A stretch of 64,000 nucleotides of DNA from Rhodobiaceae bacterium UBA7804 (GCA_002480495.1 DLCG01000020.1:91484-155483); one strand, 5' to 3'. Shown: positions 8,738 to 21,458, counted from the stretch's first letter. Program-made: numbers and translations. Notes: generated by a model from the sequence alone, not told the origin.

Positions 8738-9721
8738 TCAGGGGATGAGCACGCTCGCGCCGACCGTCTTGCGCGCTTCGAGATCGAGATGGGCGCGGGA
8801 GGCCTCGCCAAGCGCATAGCGCTGCTTCACCTCGACCCTGACCGCGCCGGACTTCACGACGGCGAAAAGATCGTCCGCCATTTCCTGCATCGCCGTCGGC
8901 GTCTTCAAGGCGTAGTGATACATGGTCGGCCGCGTGACGAAGAGCGATCCCTTCTGCGCGAGAATGCCGAGGTTCACATCCGTGACCGGGCCGGACGCAT
9001 TGCCGAAGGAGACGAGAAGGCCCAATGGCGCGAGACTGTCGAGCGAGGAGATGAAGGTCGCCTTGCCGACACCGTCATAGACGACGGGAAGTTTCTTCCC
9101 GTCCGTGATTTCGGCGACGCGCGCCGCCACATCTTCCTTCGAATAGTCGATGACATGGTCGCAGCCATGTTCGCGTGCGAGCTTCGCCTTTTCTTCCGAG
9201 CCGACCGTGCCGATGACGGTGGCGCCCAGATGCTTCGCCCATTGGCAGGCGATGAGGCCGACGCCGCCCGCCGCCGCATGCCAGAGGATCGTATGGCCCT
9301 TCTCGACCTTGAAGGTCTGGCGGAGCAGGAACTGCGCGGTAAGCCCCTTCAGCATCATCGAGGCGGCAATGTCGTCGCCGATGCCGTCCGGCACCTTCAC
9401 CGCGCTTGCTGCCGCCACATTATGCGCTTCCGCATAGGCGCCGACCGGCCCCGAGGCATAGGCCACGCGGTCGCCGGCCTTGAACTTCGTCACGCCGTCG
9501 CCCACCGCTTCCACGACGCCCGAGGCTTCCATGCCGATGCCGGAGGGAAGCGTCACGGGATAGAGGCCGGAGCGATGATAGGTGTCGATGAAATTGACGC
9601 CGATTGCCTTTGCGCGAACCGTGATCTCGCCCGCCGCGGGCGCGGCGAGCTCCACCTGGCGCAGCGCCATTGTTTCTGGCCCGCCATTCTTCTCGATGCG
9701 GATTGCCTTGATCGTCGTCAT
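8738..9721 (-). CDS. qor: NADPH:quinone oxidoreductase (zinc-free MDR family)
   Basis: 327 residues. The N-terminal GroES-like part carries GVNFIDTYHRSGLYP and GIGMEASGVVEAVGDGV. The Rossmann part has HAAAGGVGLIACQWAKHLGA, the usual Qor NADPH-binding motif. It lacks the cysteine set for structural or catalytic zinc, as expected for quinone reductases. It sits in a leftward run of metabolic and detoxification genes (LysE, DLH, Qor, GFA, hydrolase). The real substrate (quinone or enone) cannot be read from sequence. Confidence 0.88.
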   Translation of the reverse strand: MTTIKAIRIEKNGGPETMALRQVELAAPAAGEITVRAKAIGVNFIDTYHRSGLYPVTLPSGIGMEASGVVEAVGDGVTKFKAGDRVAYASGPVGAYAEAHNVAAASAVKVPDGIGDDIAASMMLKGLTAQFLLRQTFKVEKGHTILWHAAAGGVGLIACQWAKHLGATVIGTVGSEEKAKLAREHGCDHVIDYSKEDVAARVAEITDGKKLPVVYDGVGKATFISSLDSLAPLGLLVSFGNASGPVTDVNLGILAQKGSLFVTRPTMYHYALKTPTAMQEMADDLFAVVKSGAVRVEVKQRYALGEASRAHLDLEARKTVGASVLIP

Positions 9722-9771
9722 GCGATTTCGTCCCGTTCCGTTGTCTTGTTGTTGCGTCTTGTTTCTTCCGG

Positions 9772-10395
9772 TCAGCGCCGCGAAAGGGCAAGCGTCACGC
9801 CCGCCGCGACGAGCGCGCTTCCCATGATTTTGTTGCGCAGCATTTGCGCCCGCTTCCCCTTCAGATAGGGCGCGAGCTTGCCCGCCGCGAGGGCGAAAGT
9901 GCCGTCCGAGAGCGTGCTCACCGTAATGAATGTGATGGCGAGAATGACGAGCTGCGGGCCCGCCGCCGCATCGGGGCTGATGAATTGCGGAAAGAAGGCG
10001 GCATAGAAGACGAGCGTCTTCGGGTTCGTCACCGAGATGAGATAGCCGCGCCGGAAAAGCGTCCAGCCGTCGCTGTGGCCGCGCTTTGCATTCGGCAGAT
10101 GCGGGTCCTCGTAGGGCGCGCGAAAGGCCTGCACGCCGAGAAAGACGAGATAGGCGGCGCCGATGAGTTTCAAGGCGTCGGCCCAGGGCCCGAGGGCGGC
10201 AAGCAGCGGCGCCAGGCCGAGCACGGTCAGGATCATGTGAGTGGAAAGCGCGGCCGTCGTCCCGGCAAGGCCCGTCAGCGCGGCGCGCGGACCTTGCGCG
10301 ATGCCGCAGGCGACGAGCCAGGTCACGACCGGCCCCGGCATCACGCAGAGAATGAGCGTCGCGGCGATGAAACCCAGATAGAGGTCAAGCGACAC
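9772..10395 (-). CDS. LysE/RhtB-family amino-acid exporter
   Basis: 207 residues, highly hydrophobic with about six membrane segments. The family motif near residues 12-25 (ATLILCVMPGPVVTWL) corresponds to the GPDM-like signature of LysE/RhtB transporters, and SVTNPKTLVFYAAFFPQF is the conserved central motif. These inner-membrane proteins export amino acids or related metabolites; the substrate here is unknown. It lies between qor and the dienelactone hydrolase gene on the same strand. Confidence 0.87.
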   Translation of the reverse strand: MSLDLYLGFIAATLILCVMPGPVVTWLVACGIAQGPRAALTGLAGTTAALSTHMILTVLGLAPLLAALGPWADALKLIGAAYLVFLGVQAFRAPYEDPHLPNAKRGHSDGWTLFRRGYLISVTNPKTLVFYAAFFPQFISPDAAAGPQLVILAITFITVSTLSDGTFALAAGKLAPYLKGKRAQMLRNKIMGSALVAAGVTLALSRR

Positions 10396-10421
10396 CGCCG
10401 CGACTCCTTATGAAGCGGGCG

Positions 10422-11114
10422 TCAGCCGAGATGCCGCTGGAAGAATTTCACCGTGCGGTCGTTCGCCTCGTCCGCCGTCTTCTTGTCGTAATGGGCGCCG
10501 CCCGGCCGCGCGAAGGCGTGGTCGTTGTCGGGGTAGCGATGGATGGTGACGTGGCTGTTGTCGCGAAGCCCGGCGACCACCTGCTCCTGCGCCTCCGGCG
10601 GCACGAATTCGTCCTTGCCAGCGATGTGCAGCATGAGCGGCTTCTTGATGCCCTTGGCGTCGTCGAGACGGTTCTGGATGTTCACGCCGTAATAGCCGAC
10701 CGAGGCATCGCTCGAGGTGTGGCAGGCGGTGAGATAGGCAAGCTGGCCGCCGAGGCAGTAGCCGACGGCGCCGACCTTGCCCGTGGTCATGGGCCGCAGC
10801 GTGTCGATGGTCGCGCCGATATCGACGATGCCCTTGTCGACGTCGAACTTGCCGAAGAGGTCGAAGGCCTGCTTCCACTCTTCCTCGGTCTGGTCGGTGA
10901 TGTCGATGCCGGGTTCGATGCGCCAGAAGAGATCCGGGCAAAGGGCGACGAAGCCCTGGGAGGCATACCAGTCCGTCAGGTCGCGCATGACCTTGTTGAC
11001 GCCGAAAATTTCCTGGATGACCACGATGCCGGGGCCGGTGCCCGACTTCGGCTTCGAAAGATAGCCCGAGAAAGAGCCGTCCGGTCCCTTGATCGTTATC
11101 GTCTCGCCGCTCAC
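10422..11114 (-). CDS. Dienelactone hydrolase family protein
   Basis: 230 residues, the usual size. The N-terminus GIVVIQEIFGVNKVMRDL matches the DLH family, the nucleophile elbow GYCLGGQLAYL carries the catalytic Cys, and the conserved His lies in PDNDHAFARPG. Family members hydrolyse dienelactone in chloroaromatic degradation, but most chromosomal copies have unknown physiological esters as substrates. No chlorocatechol genes are nearby, so the specific role is open. Confidence 0.88.
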   Translation of the reverse strand: MSGETITIKGPDGSFSGYLSKPKSGTGPGIVVIQEIFGVNKVMRDLTDWYASQGFVALCPDLFWRIEPGIDITDQTEEEWKQAFDLFGKFDVDKGIVDIGATIDTLRPMTTGKVGAVGYCLGGQLAYLTACHTSSDASVGYYGVNIQNRLDDAKGIKKPLMLHIAGKDEFVPPEAQEQVVAGLRDNSHVTIHRYPDNDHAFARPGGAHYDKKTADEANDRTVKFFQRHLG

Positions 11115-11402
11115 TTGCGCATCTCCTCGTATCGTCGCTGGGGAAGGTTGGTTGGGGGGACTCTAACCATCCTTAACGCACGAAGCGATACCGTTTTCCG
11201 GTCTGGAAAAGGCTTCGCTTCGGGCAGCGGCGAGCGGATTTCGCGGGCGGATGAAACAGGGGGGAGAAGTTCCATCCGGCCGCGATCCCGTCGAGGAGAT
11301 GCGCTCGTGAGGTGGCCTCACTCTATCGATTGGGGCCGTCTCGGTTCGTGTTGTGGGTCGTGAAACGGGGCCGATCAGCGAGGGCCAGTCAGCGAGGGCC
11401 GG

Positions 11403-11582
11403 TCAGGCTGCGCGCTTCGTGGCGCCGAGCGAGAAGACCTTCGCGAGGAGGCTTGCGCCCCTCTTGCCCGCGGCCTTCTGCGAAATCTCGCCATTGGCCT
11501 CGCGGATCTCTCCGCGGCGAGCCGAAAGGGCGACGTCGAACGCACCCACATAACTCGTGGCATAAGTGGCAAGGATGTTCAT
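11403..11582 (-). CDS. Small hypothetical protein, 59 aa
   Basis: A short frame starting MNILATYATSYVGAFDVAL and ending GATKRAA. The ATG at 11582 is preceded by GAAGGTGAATAAA, a strong ribosome-binding site at good spacing, which is the main support. The product has a mixed hydrophobic N-terminus and a Lys/Arg-rich C-terminal half (AAGKRGASLLAKVF). It is divergent from the LysR gene across about 166 bases. No family is recognised. The 288 bases downstream, up to the dienelactone hydrolase gene, hold only a short direct repeat (CAGCGAGGGCC twice near 11376-11400). Confidence 0.5.
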   Translation of the reverse strand: MNILATYATSYVGAFDVALSARRGEIREANGEISQKAAGKRGASLLAKVFSLGATKRAA

Positions 11583-11748
11583 TTTATTCACCTTCAGACA
11601 CGGCCAGCGGGGAACCACTCCCATCGGACCCGGCCGCGTATCCTTTTCATAGCTTTTGTTATTCCGGGGTTTACGCTGGTGATATGAAGGGTCCGGGCCT
11701 ATATATCAAACGATCTTTTTGCACCGCAGTTGTGAGAAAAACTAACAT

Positions 11749-12696
11749 ATGGCTCCCCGCCGCCTGCCATCGCTGAAAGCGCTCCGGGCCTTCGAGGCCG
11801 CGGCCCGGCATGGCAGTTTCTCGGCCGCGGCGGGCGAACTGAACGTCACCCATGCCGCGATAAGCCACCAGATCAGGGCGCTGGAAGAGGAGCTCGGAGC
11901 GCAGCTTTTTCACAGGACGGGCCGCCAGGTCGAGCTCACCGAGCGGGGGCAGAAGCTCTTCCCCGTGCTTGCGGCCGCCTTCGAACAGATGGGTGAGGCC
12001 TGGGCGCAGGCGGGCGCGAAGGATACGGCGACGCTGACCGTCTCGGTCGAGCCATCCTTTGCCGCGCGCTGGCTCGTGCTCAGGCTCGGCAAGTTCAACC
12101 GCGCCCATCCCGAAATCGAGCTTCGCCTTTTGCCATCCTCCGACCTGGTCGATTTCGCGCGCGAGGATGTCGATATCGGCATCCGCTACGGGCTAGGCGA
12201 ATGGCCGGATGTCGTTTCCGAAAAGCTTTTCGAGGCAACGGTCTATCCCGTCTGCTCGCCGGCGCTGCTCGACCCCAAGCGCCCGATCCGAAAGCCCGAA
12301 GACCTCAAGGCCTATCCGCTTCTCCATGAGGAGACGATGCAGCACTGGGTGAACTGGCTGGAGGAGGCGGGCGTCCGGCATCCGCGTTGGGCGATGCGCG
12401 GTCCTCTCTTCATCGAGGCCTCGCTCGCGCTTCAGGCCGCCGCGAGCGGGCAGGGCGTCGCGCTCGCGAACGATACGCTCGCCATGGCCGATCTCGCGGA
12501 AGGCCGTCTCGTCCGCCTCTTCGATATCGAGATGCCGGACGAGGAGGGCTATTGGCTCGTCTATCCGGAGGGGATGCTGAAAAAGGCCAAGGTCGATGCC
12601 TTCCGCCGCTGGATTCGCGAGGAGGCGGGGCTTGGGCCCCCGGAAGCGCCGAAGCCGCCGGAGCCGCTGGCGTCCGCAAGAAAGGCGAGCCGGTGA
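11749..12696 (+). CDS. LysR-family transcriptional regulator (GcvA-like)
   Basis: 315 residues. The N-terminal winged helix-turn-helix (LPSLKALRAFEAAARHGSFSAAA, about residues 5-65) and the ligand-binding domain (LTVSVEPSFAARWLVLRLGKF, then DVDIGIRYGLGEW) match the GcvA-type subgroup. The Pro-rich C-terminal tail is extra. LysR proteins often control a divergent neighbour; here that is the 59-residue small ORF. The regulated pathway and inducer are unknown. Confidence 0.88.
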   Translation: MAPRRLPSLKALRAFEAAARHGSFSAAAGELNVTHAAISHQIRALEEELGAQLFHRTGRQVELTERGQKLFPVLAAAFEQMGEAWAQAGAKDTATLTVSVEPSFAARWLVLRLGKFNRAHPEIELRLLPSSDLVDFAREDVDIGIRYGLGEWPDVVSEKLFEATVYPVCSPALLDPKRPIRKPEDLKAYPLLHEETMQHWVNWLEEAGVRHPRWAMRGPLFIEASLALQAAASGQGVALANDTLAMADLAEGRLVRLFDIEMPDEEGYWLVYPEGMLKKAKVDAFRRWIREEAGLGPPEAPKPPEPLASARKASR

Positions 12697-12697
12697 G

Positions 12698-14731
<2,034 letters not shown>

Positions 14732-14832
14732 AAGGCCTTCCGGGGGTTTCACTCGTTTCGAACAATGTGGGGCGGTATGCCCGTCCCGTCGATGGCTAAC
14801 GCCAACAAAGGCGCAATGAAAGAGCCCGTTCC

Positions 14833-15120
14833 ATGAAAGTCAAAATCGACCTCGACATGACCGCTGAAGAAGCGCGCACGCTGATGGGCCTGCCGGACCT
14901 CGAACCGATGCAGCAGCGGCTTCTCGAACAGCTCGAAAAGCAGGTCTCGAACAACATGTCCTACATGGACCCGGAAGCGATGATCCGCGCCGTGCTGCCT
15001 GCGGGCGCGCAGGGGCTCGAGAAGTTCCAGGATTTGATGTGGGGCATGGCGCGTTCGGCCATGGGTGGCGGCTCCGGTAGCGGTTCCGCCAAGTCCGGCT
15101 CCACCAAAAAGGGCGAATGA
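14833..15120 (+). CDS. DUF6489 family protein
   Basis: 95 residues with a conserved core (MKVKIDLDMTAEEARTLMGLPDLEP, then a long helix) and a Ser/Gly/Lys-rich disordered tail. The core matches the small DUF6489 family of Alphaproteobacteria; no function is known. It lies 33 bases before the mnmE start in the same direction and may be co-transcribed with it. Confidence 0.75.
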   Translation: MKVKIDLDMTAEEARTLMGLPDLEPMQQRLLEQLEKQVSNNMSYMDPEAMIRAVLPAGAQGLEKFQDLMWGMARSAMGGGSGSGSAKSGSTKKGE

Positions 15121-15153
15121 CGCGCTTGTCGCGTTTCTGCGGACCGAATTGAC

Positions 15154-16461
15154 TTGAACACGATCTATGCGCTTTCGACCGCGCCCGGCAGGGCGGGGGT
15201 CGCCGTCATCCGCATTTCCGGCGAGGGCGCGCGCGAAGCCGTGACGGCGCTGACCGGCGAGGCGCCGGGCCGTCCCCGCGAGGCCAAGCTCCGCCGCTTC
15301 CGCGATCCTGAAAGCGGCGCGCCGCTCGACCTTGGACTCCTTCTGTTCTTCGAGGCGCCCGCAAGCTTCACCGGCGAAGACGTCGCCGAACTCCATATTC
15401 ATGGCGGCCGCGCCGTCGTCGCGGCGATGCTCCGTGCCCTGGGGCACATGCACTTCTTGCGCGCGGCAGCGCCGGGCGAGTTCACGCGGCGCGCCTTCGA
15501 GCATGGCAAGCTCGACCTCACCGCCGTCGAGGGCCTCGCCGATCTCATCGATGCGGAGACGGAGGCGCAGCGCGTCCAGGCGCTTCGCCAGATGGAAGGC
15601 GCGCTCGGAAAGCTCTATGAATGCTGGCGCGCCCGGCTCGTGAAGGCGCTCGCCTATGCCGAGGCCGAGATCGACTTTCCGGACGAGGAAGTGCCCGGCG
15701 ACCTGCTCGCGAAGCTCGGGCCGGAGATCCATGCGCTTGCGTCCGAAATCGCCGCCCATCTCGATGACGGGCGTAAGGGCGAGCGGCTCCGCGACGGCGT
15801 CGAGGTCGCGATTGTCGGGCCGCCCAATGCGGGCAAGTCGAGCCTGCTCAACCGGCTTGCGGGGCGCGAGGCCGCCATCGTCTCCGAAGAGGCGGGGACG
15901 ACGCGCGACGTTCTGGAAGTCAGGCTCGATATTGCAGGCGTGCCTGTGACGCTGGCCGATACGGCGGGCTTGCGCGAGGCGGCGAACGCCATCGAGCGGG
16001 AAGGGGTACGCCGCGCGCTCGCCCGGGCCGAGGCGGCCGATCTTCGTCTCGTCCTTGTCGCGCCGGGTGCGGGCGGAGACTTCTCGCTCGCCCGCGAGGG
16101 GGACATTCGCGTCGTCAACAAGCTCGACCTCGACGCGGAGGTGCCCAAGGGCGCCATCGGCATTTCCGCGCTGACGGGGCAGGGGCTCGACGCGCTCGAA
16201 GCCGCCCTCCGGGAAAAGATCGGCGCGGCCTATGAGGCGCAGGAGCATCCGCTCATCACCCGCGCCCGTCACCGCGAGGGGCTGTCCGATTGCGCCGCCT
16301 CGCTCGCCCGTGCGGGAGAGGCGCTCGAAGCGGGGCGCGATGCCGAGCTCGTCGCCGAGGACCTCCGGCTAGCCGCCCGCGCGCTTGGCCGGATCACGGG
16401 ACGGGTCGATGTCGAAGACCTGCTCGACGTCATTTTCCGCGATTTCTGCATCGGGAAGTAG
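15154..16461 (+). CDS. mnmE: tRNA modification GTPase MnmE
   Basis: With MnmG it installs the carboxymethylaminomethyl group on wobble U34 of certain tRNAs. 435 residues: N-terminal formyl-THF-binding domain (TIYALSTAPGRAGVAVIRISG, GEFTRRAFEHGKLDLTAVEGLADLI), helical domain and G domain (GPPNAGKSS near residue 222, EEAGTTRD, DTAGLRE). It ends with the catalytic C-terminal FCIGK. It starts with TTG at 15154: no in-frame ATG or GTG lies between the previous stop and the conserved N-terminus. mnmG follows after a 340-base spacer. Confidence 0.95.
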   Translation: MNTIYALSTAPGRAGVAVIRISGEGAREAVTALTGEAPGRPREAKLRRFRDPESGAPLDLGLLLFFEAPASFTGEDVAELHIHGGRAVVAAMLRALGHMHFLRAAAPGEFTRRAFEHGKLDLTAVEGLADLIDAETEAQRVQALRQMEGALGKLYECWRARLVKALAYAEAEIDFPDEEVPGDLLAKLGPEIHALASEIAAHLDDGRKGERLRDGVEVAIVGPPNAGKSSLLNRLAGREAAIVSEEAGTTRDVLEVRLDIAGVPVTLADTAGLREAANAIEREGVRRALARAEAADLRLVLVAPGAGGDFSLAREGDIRVVNKLDLDAEVPKGAIGISALTGQGLDALEAALREKIGAAYEAQEHPLITRARHREGLSDCAASLARAGEALEAGRDAELVAEDLRLAARALGRITGRVDVEDLLDVIFRDFCIGK

Positions 16462-16564
16462 ACCCCTCACCCGCTCAGGCTGTGCCTTCGCATCCTCTCC
16501 CCGGAGGGGAGGGAAGGGGCCCGGCGATGCGGCGAAGCCATGTCGCCGGGAAGGGTGAGGGGGT
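16462..16564. repeat. Compound intergenic palindrome (REP/BIME-like)
   Basis: Directly after the mnmE stop, outer arms ACCCCTCACCC (16462-16472) and GGGTGAGGGGGT (16553-16564) enclose two more palindromes: CTCCCCGGAGGGGAG and CCCGGCGA/TCGCCGGG. The whole can fold as one branched hairpin of about 100 bases. Palindromes of this CCCTCACCC/CTCTCCCCGGAGGGG style are common in alphaproteobacterial intergenic DNA. It may also act as a terminator, although no T-run follows. The rest of the gap to mnmG holds a parS site and a TGTGGAAAA (16682-16690) resembling a DnaA box. Confidence 0.6.
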
Positions 16565-16589
16565 GTTCCGGACTCTCACTTAGCGGCCC

Positions 16590-16605
16590 TGTTTCACGTG
16601 AAACA
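16590..16605. other. parS: parS site 1 (perfect palindrome)
   Basis: TGTTTCACGTGAAACA, an exact match to the canonical 16-bp ParB-binding site. It lies between mnmE and mnmG, about 14.4 kb from the predicted origin and 3.9 kb from parB. Confidence 0.93.
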
Positions 16606-16801
16606 GGAAGAAGGCTCGAATCCGATTCCCCTTCAAGGGCTTGCGCGAGAATCCTCAACTCGGTGGAATCCTGATTCGACTCTGTGGAAAAGTTTGACGG
16701 GGTAAGCGCCAGCGACTATTGCTCTCGCGTGTTTGCCGAATGTGTCGTGATCGAATCCGTTCCTACGGGCACAGGCACTTTTCCTTCACCGGGTTTTTTC
16801 G

Positions 16802-18658
<1,857 letters not shown>

Positions 18659-18672
18659 GGCCTACATATAGT

Positions 18673-19353
18673 ATGGCCCAACATATAGTGTCCGAAGGCA
18701 GCCAAGTCGTTGATGCGGAATCCTTTTCCGCCTTTCTTGATGTTTCACGTGAAACAATGGACCGGCTCGCGCAATACGAGTCCCTGCTCCTGAAGTGGCA
18801 GAAGTCCATAAATCTTGTCTCCGCAGGCACTTTGGCGGAACTCTGGCGCCGCCACATGCTCGATTCCGCCCAGCTCGCGATGCTCGCGCCCGAAGGCGCC
18901 CGGCGCTGGGCCGATCTCGGCAGTGGGGGAGGGTTCCCCGGCCTGGTCATCTCCATTCTGCTGGCCGGGCAGCCCGGCTTCGAGATGCATCTGGTCGAAA
19001 GCGATCAGCGGAAATGCATCTTCATGCGGGAGGTGGCCCGGGCCACCGGCGCGCCCGCCACCATACATAGCAAGAGGATCGAGGCATTCGCCGAGGGGGC
19101 GGGGGCTTTCGATGTCGTCTCCGCCCGGGCGCTTGCCCCGCTGGACCGGCTTCTGGGCTGGGCCGCGCCACTCTTCGGGCCCGGCACGACGGGCCTCTTT
19201 TTGAAGGGGAAGGGGGTCGAGGACGAATTGACCTTGGCCCGAAAAAGCTGGATATTTGACGTCGACCTTCACCCTTCTCAGTCGGATCCGGCGGGTTCCG
19301 TACTGGTGCTGCGAGGCCTTCATGGAAGAGATCGAAAAGACGCTCGAGACTGA
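18673..19353 (+). CDS. rsmG: 16S rRNA (guanine-527-N7) methyltransferase RsmG (GidB)
   Basis: 226 residues. The SAM-binding motif WADLGSGGGFPGLVISILL and the LVESDQRKCIFMREV segment identify RsmG, which methylates G527 of 16S rRNA. The VSRETMDRL segment near residue 24 is encoded by a perfect parS sequence. ATG 18673 is the first good start after mnmG. The 3' end overlaps parA by 32 bases. Confidence 0.94.
   Translation: MAQHIVSEGSQVVDAESFSAFLDVSRETMDRLAQYESLLLKWQKSINLVSAGTLAELWRRHMLDSAQLAMLAPEGARRWADLGSGGGFPGLVISILLAGQPGFEMHLVESDQRKCIFMREVARATGAPATIHSKRIEAFAEGAGAFDVVSARALAPLDRLLGWAAPLFGPGTTGLFLKGKGVEDELTLARKSWIFDVDLHPSQSDPAGSVLVLRGLHGRDRKDARD
18741..18756. other. parS: parS site 3 (perfect), inside rsmG
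   Basis: TGTTTCACGTGAAACA, identical to site 1, encodes the VSRET residues of RsmG. Embedding parS in this codon stretch is known from other bacteria and marks the origin-proximal ParABS centromere region. Confidence 0.93.
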
Positions 19354-20272
19354 AGCGGCCCGGAAAGCGGATGGTATGATCCCCGTCGAGCAAAGCACTA
19401 CCGGCATGGATCCGATGATTGCTCCGTCCACGGACCGTCCGCGCATCCTTGTCGTGGCGAACCAGAAGGGCGGCGTCGGCAAGACAACCACGGCGATCAA
19501 TCTCGGTACAGCGCTTGCCGCTGTCGGCGAGCGCGTGCTGATCGTCGATCTCGATCCGCAGGGCAATGCGAGCACGGGCCTCGGCATCGGCCGCAACGAG
19601 CGCAAGGTTTCCGCCTATGACGTGCTGATCGGTGCCGCGCTGATCGAGGATGCGATTGTTCCTACCAAAGTGCCGGGCCTCGATATCGTTCCATCCACGA
19701 TGGATCTGCTGGGTGCGGAGCTTGAGCTTGCCAGCGTGCAGCGCCGCTCGCATCGTCTTCGCGACGCGCTGACGCGCATGCCGCGCAATGGCAAGCCGCG
19801 CGAAACGAGCGAAGCCGAAAAGAAGATGTCGGAGCGCGCCTACTCCTATCTCCTGATCGATTGCCCGCCTTCGCTGAACCTTCTCACCATCAATGCCATG
19901 ACGGCGGCGGATGCGATCCTCGTGCCGCTGCAATGCGAGTTCTTTGCGCTGGAAGGTCTGAGCCAGCTGCTCCGCACGGTGGAGCGTGTGAAGACCAGCC
20001 TCAATCCGCGCCTCGACATCCAGGGCATCGTGCTCACCATGTTCGATCAGCGCAACAAGCTGTCGGACCAGGTTGCCTCCGATGTGCGTTCCTATCTTGG
20101 CGACAAGGTTTATCGCACGGTCATTCCGCGCAATGTGCGAATTTCCGAAGCGCCGTCCTATGGCAAGCCGGCGCTGGTCTATGACCACAGATGCGCTGGC
20201 AGCAAGGCCTATATGAAACTCGCCGCGGAGATGATCCAGCGCGAGAGGCGTCTGCGCCAGACGGCGGCCTGA
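19322..20272 (+). CDS. parA: Chromosome partitioning ATPase ParA (Soj)
   Basis: 316 residues. The deviant Walker A KGGVGKTTT is at about 49-57, the ADP/ATP switch region LIVDLDPQGNASTG follows, Walker B is LLIDCPPSLNLLT, and the C-terminus is FGKPALVYDH-like (YGKPALVYDHRCAGSKAY). It drives segregation of ParB-parS complexes. ATG 19322 has GAGG five bases upstream and overlaps the end of rsmG by 32 bases; the family core begins about residue 41, so later ATGs (19377, for example) are possible. parB follows after 201 bases. Confidence 0.94.
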   Translation: MEEIEKTLETEAARKADGMIPVEQSTTGMDPMIAPSTDRPRILVVANQKGGVGKTTTAINLGTALAAVGERVLIVDLDPQGNASTGLGIGRNERKVSAYDVLIGAALIEDAIVPTKVPGLDIVPSTMDLLGAELELASVQRRSHRLRDALTRMPRNGKPRETSEAEKKMSERAYSYLLIDCPPSLNLLTINAMTAADAILVPLQCEFFALEGLSQLLRTVERVKTSLNPRLDIQGIVLTMFDQRNKLSDQVASDVRSYLGDKVYRTVIPRNVRISEAPSYGKPALVYDHRCAGSKAYMKLAAEMIQRERRLRQTAA

Positions 20273-20473
20273 CCTGTCTTAACAACGCCGCGTAACGAAT
20301 TGAATCTGTTTGAATTTGAGTCATACAAGGTAGTGCTTGCGTAAACCGGTTTGGCGAAATATCTCGCCATTCCGCGATTTCGGTAAAATCGGGCAGGGTG
20401 CTACCGGTCATACCCCGCCGCGTTCCGGGTTCGGACGGCCGAAGGACCGATGAAAGCGATTGGAAGGGAAGCG

Positions 20474-21388
20474 ATGGCAATGGCAGAGGAAACCCCGAGC
20501 CGTCTTGGACGTGGTCTTGCGGCGCTGATCGGCGAGGACACCGCCTTCGCGCTTGGCGACAAGGAAGCGCCGCCGCCCAAGGGCGTGCGCGAAGTCCCCA
20601 TCGAGTTCCTGCGCGCCAATCCGTTCCAGCCGCGTCATAACTTCCGGCCGGAGGATCTCGAAGACCTGGCGAACTCGATCCGCGAGAAGGGCGTTCTGCA
20701 GCCGATCGTCGTGCGCCCGGTTCCCGGCGAGGAGAACCGCTACGAGATCGTCGCCGGCGAGCGGCGCTGGCGGGCGTCGCAGGCGGCGCAGCTTCACAAG
20801 GTGCCGGTCATCGTCAAGGAGCTGACCGATGCCGAGTCGCTCGAAATCGCGATCATCGAAAATGTGCAGCGCGCGGACCTCAACGCCGTGGAAGAGGCGG
20901 CGGGCTATGAGCGTCTCATGCAGCAATTCTCCTACACGCAGGATCAGCTCTCGAAGCTCATCGGCAAGAGCCGCTCCCATGTCGCGAATACGCTTCGCCT
21001 GCTCGCCTTGCCTGACAGCGTGCGCGGCCTCATCGAGGAGGGCAAGCTCTCCGCCGGTCAGGCCCGTCCGCTGATCGGCCATGCCGAGGCGGAAAAGTTC
21101 GCGCGCGAGATCGTGGCCAAGGGGCTTTCGGCCCGCGAGGCCGAGGCGCTTACCCGCAAGCCCGATCCGGCCGCGGCCAGCACCAAGCCGAAGTCGCTCC
21201 CCAGGGCCGAGAAGGATGCGGACACGCTCGCGCTCGAAAAGAACATCTCCGATCAGCTCGGGCTCAAGGTCGAGATTTCCTATTCGGGCGACAAGGGCGG
21301 GGAGGTGAAAATCGCCTACAAGACGCTTGAGCAGCTCGACGAGATCTGCCGCCGCCTTGCCGGCCGCACCGCCCAGAAGATGCAGTAG
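20474..21388 (+). CDS. parB: Chromosome partitioning protein ParB (Spo0J)
   Basis: 304 residues. The N-terminal ParA-stimulating LGRGL is at 11-15, the CTP-binding motif GERRWRA at 95-101 and the second NTP motif ENVQRADLN near 138. The helix-turn-helix for parS binding (SYTQDQLSKLIGKSRSHVANTLRLL) and a C-terminal dimerisation domain follow. The start at 20474 has AAGGGAAGCG just upstream; the ATG at 20450 is less well placed. It binds the three parS sites 2-4 kb upstream. Confidence 0.95.
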   Translation: MAMAEETPSRLGRGLAALIGEDTAFALGDKEAPPPKGVREVPIEFLRANPFQPRHNFRPEDLEDLANSIREKGVLQPIVVRPVPGEENRYEIVAGERRWRASQAAQLHKVPVIVKELTDAESLEIAIIENVQRADLNAVEEAAGYERLMQQFSYTQDQLSKLIGKSRSHVANTLRLLALPDSVRGLIEEGKLSAGQARPLIGHAEAEKFAREIVAKGLSAREAEALTRKPDPAAASTKPKSLPRAEKDADTLALEKNISDQLGLKVEISYSGDKGGEVKIAYKTLEQLDEICRRLAGRTAQKMQ

Positions 21389-21435
21389 GAAGATTTCCTC
21401 CGGGTACGGAGGAAGTCGGCATTTGCCTTCTGGAT

Positions 21436-21458
21436 CACCCTCCCCCTGTGGGAGGGTG
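21436..21458. repeat. Intergenic hairpin CACCCTCCC/GGGAGGGTG
   Basis: A 9-bp perfect stem with a 5-base loop (CCTGT) 48 bases after the parB stop. It resembles the CCCTCACCC-type palindromes at 16.5 kb. It may stabilise or end the parB message, but no T-run follows. Confidence 0.45.

Noticed and set aside
11376..11405. Short direct repeat CAGCGAGGGCC-N3-CAGCGAGGGCC
   Set aside because: Only two units; too little to call a repeat array or binding site.
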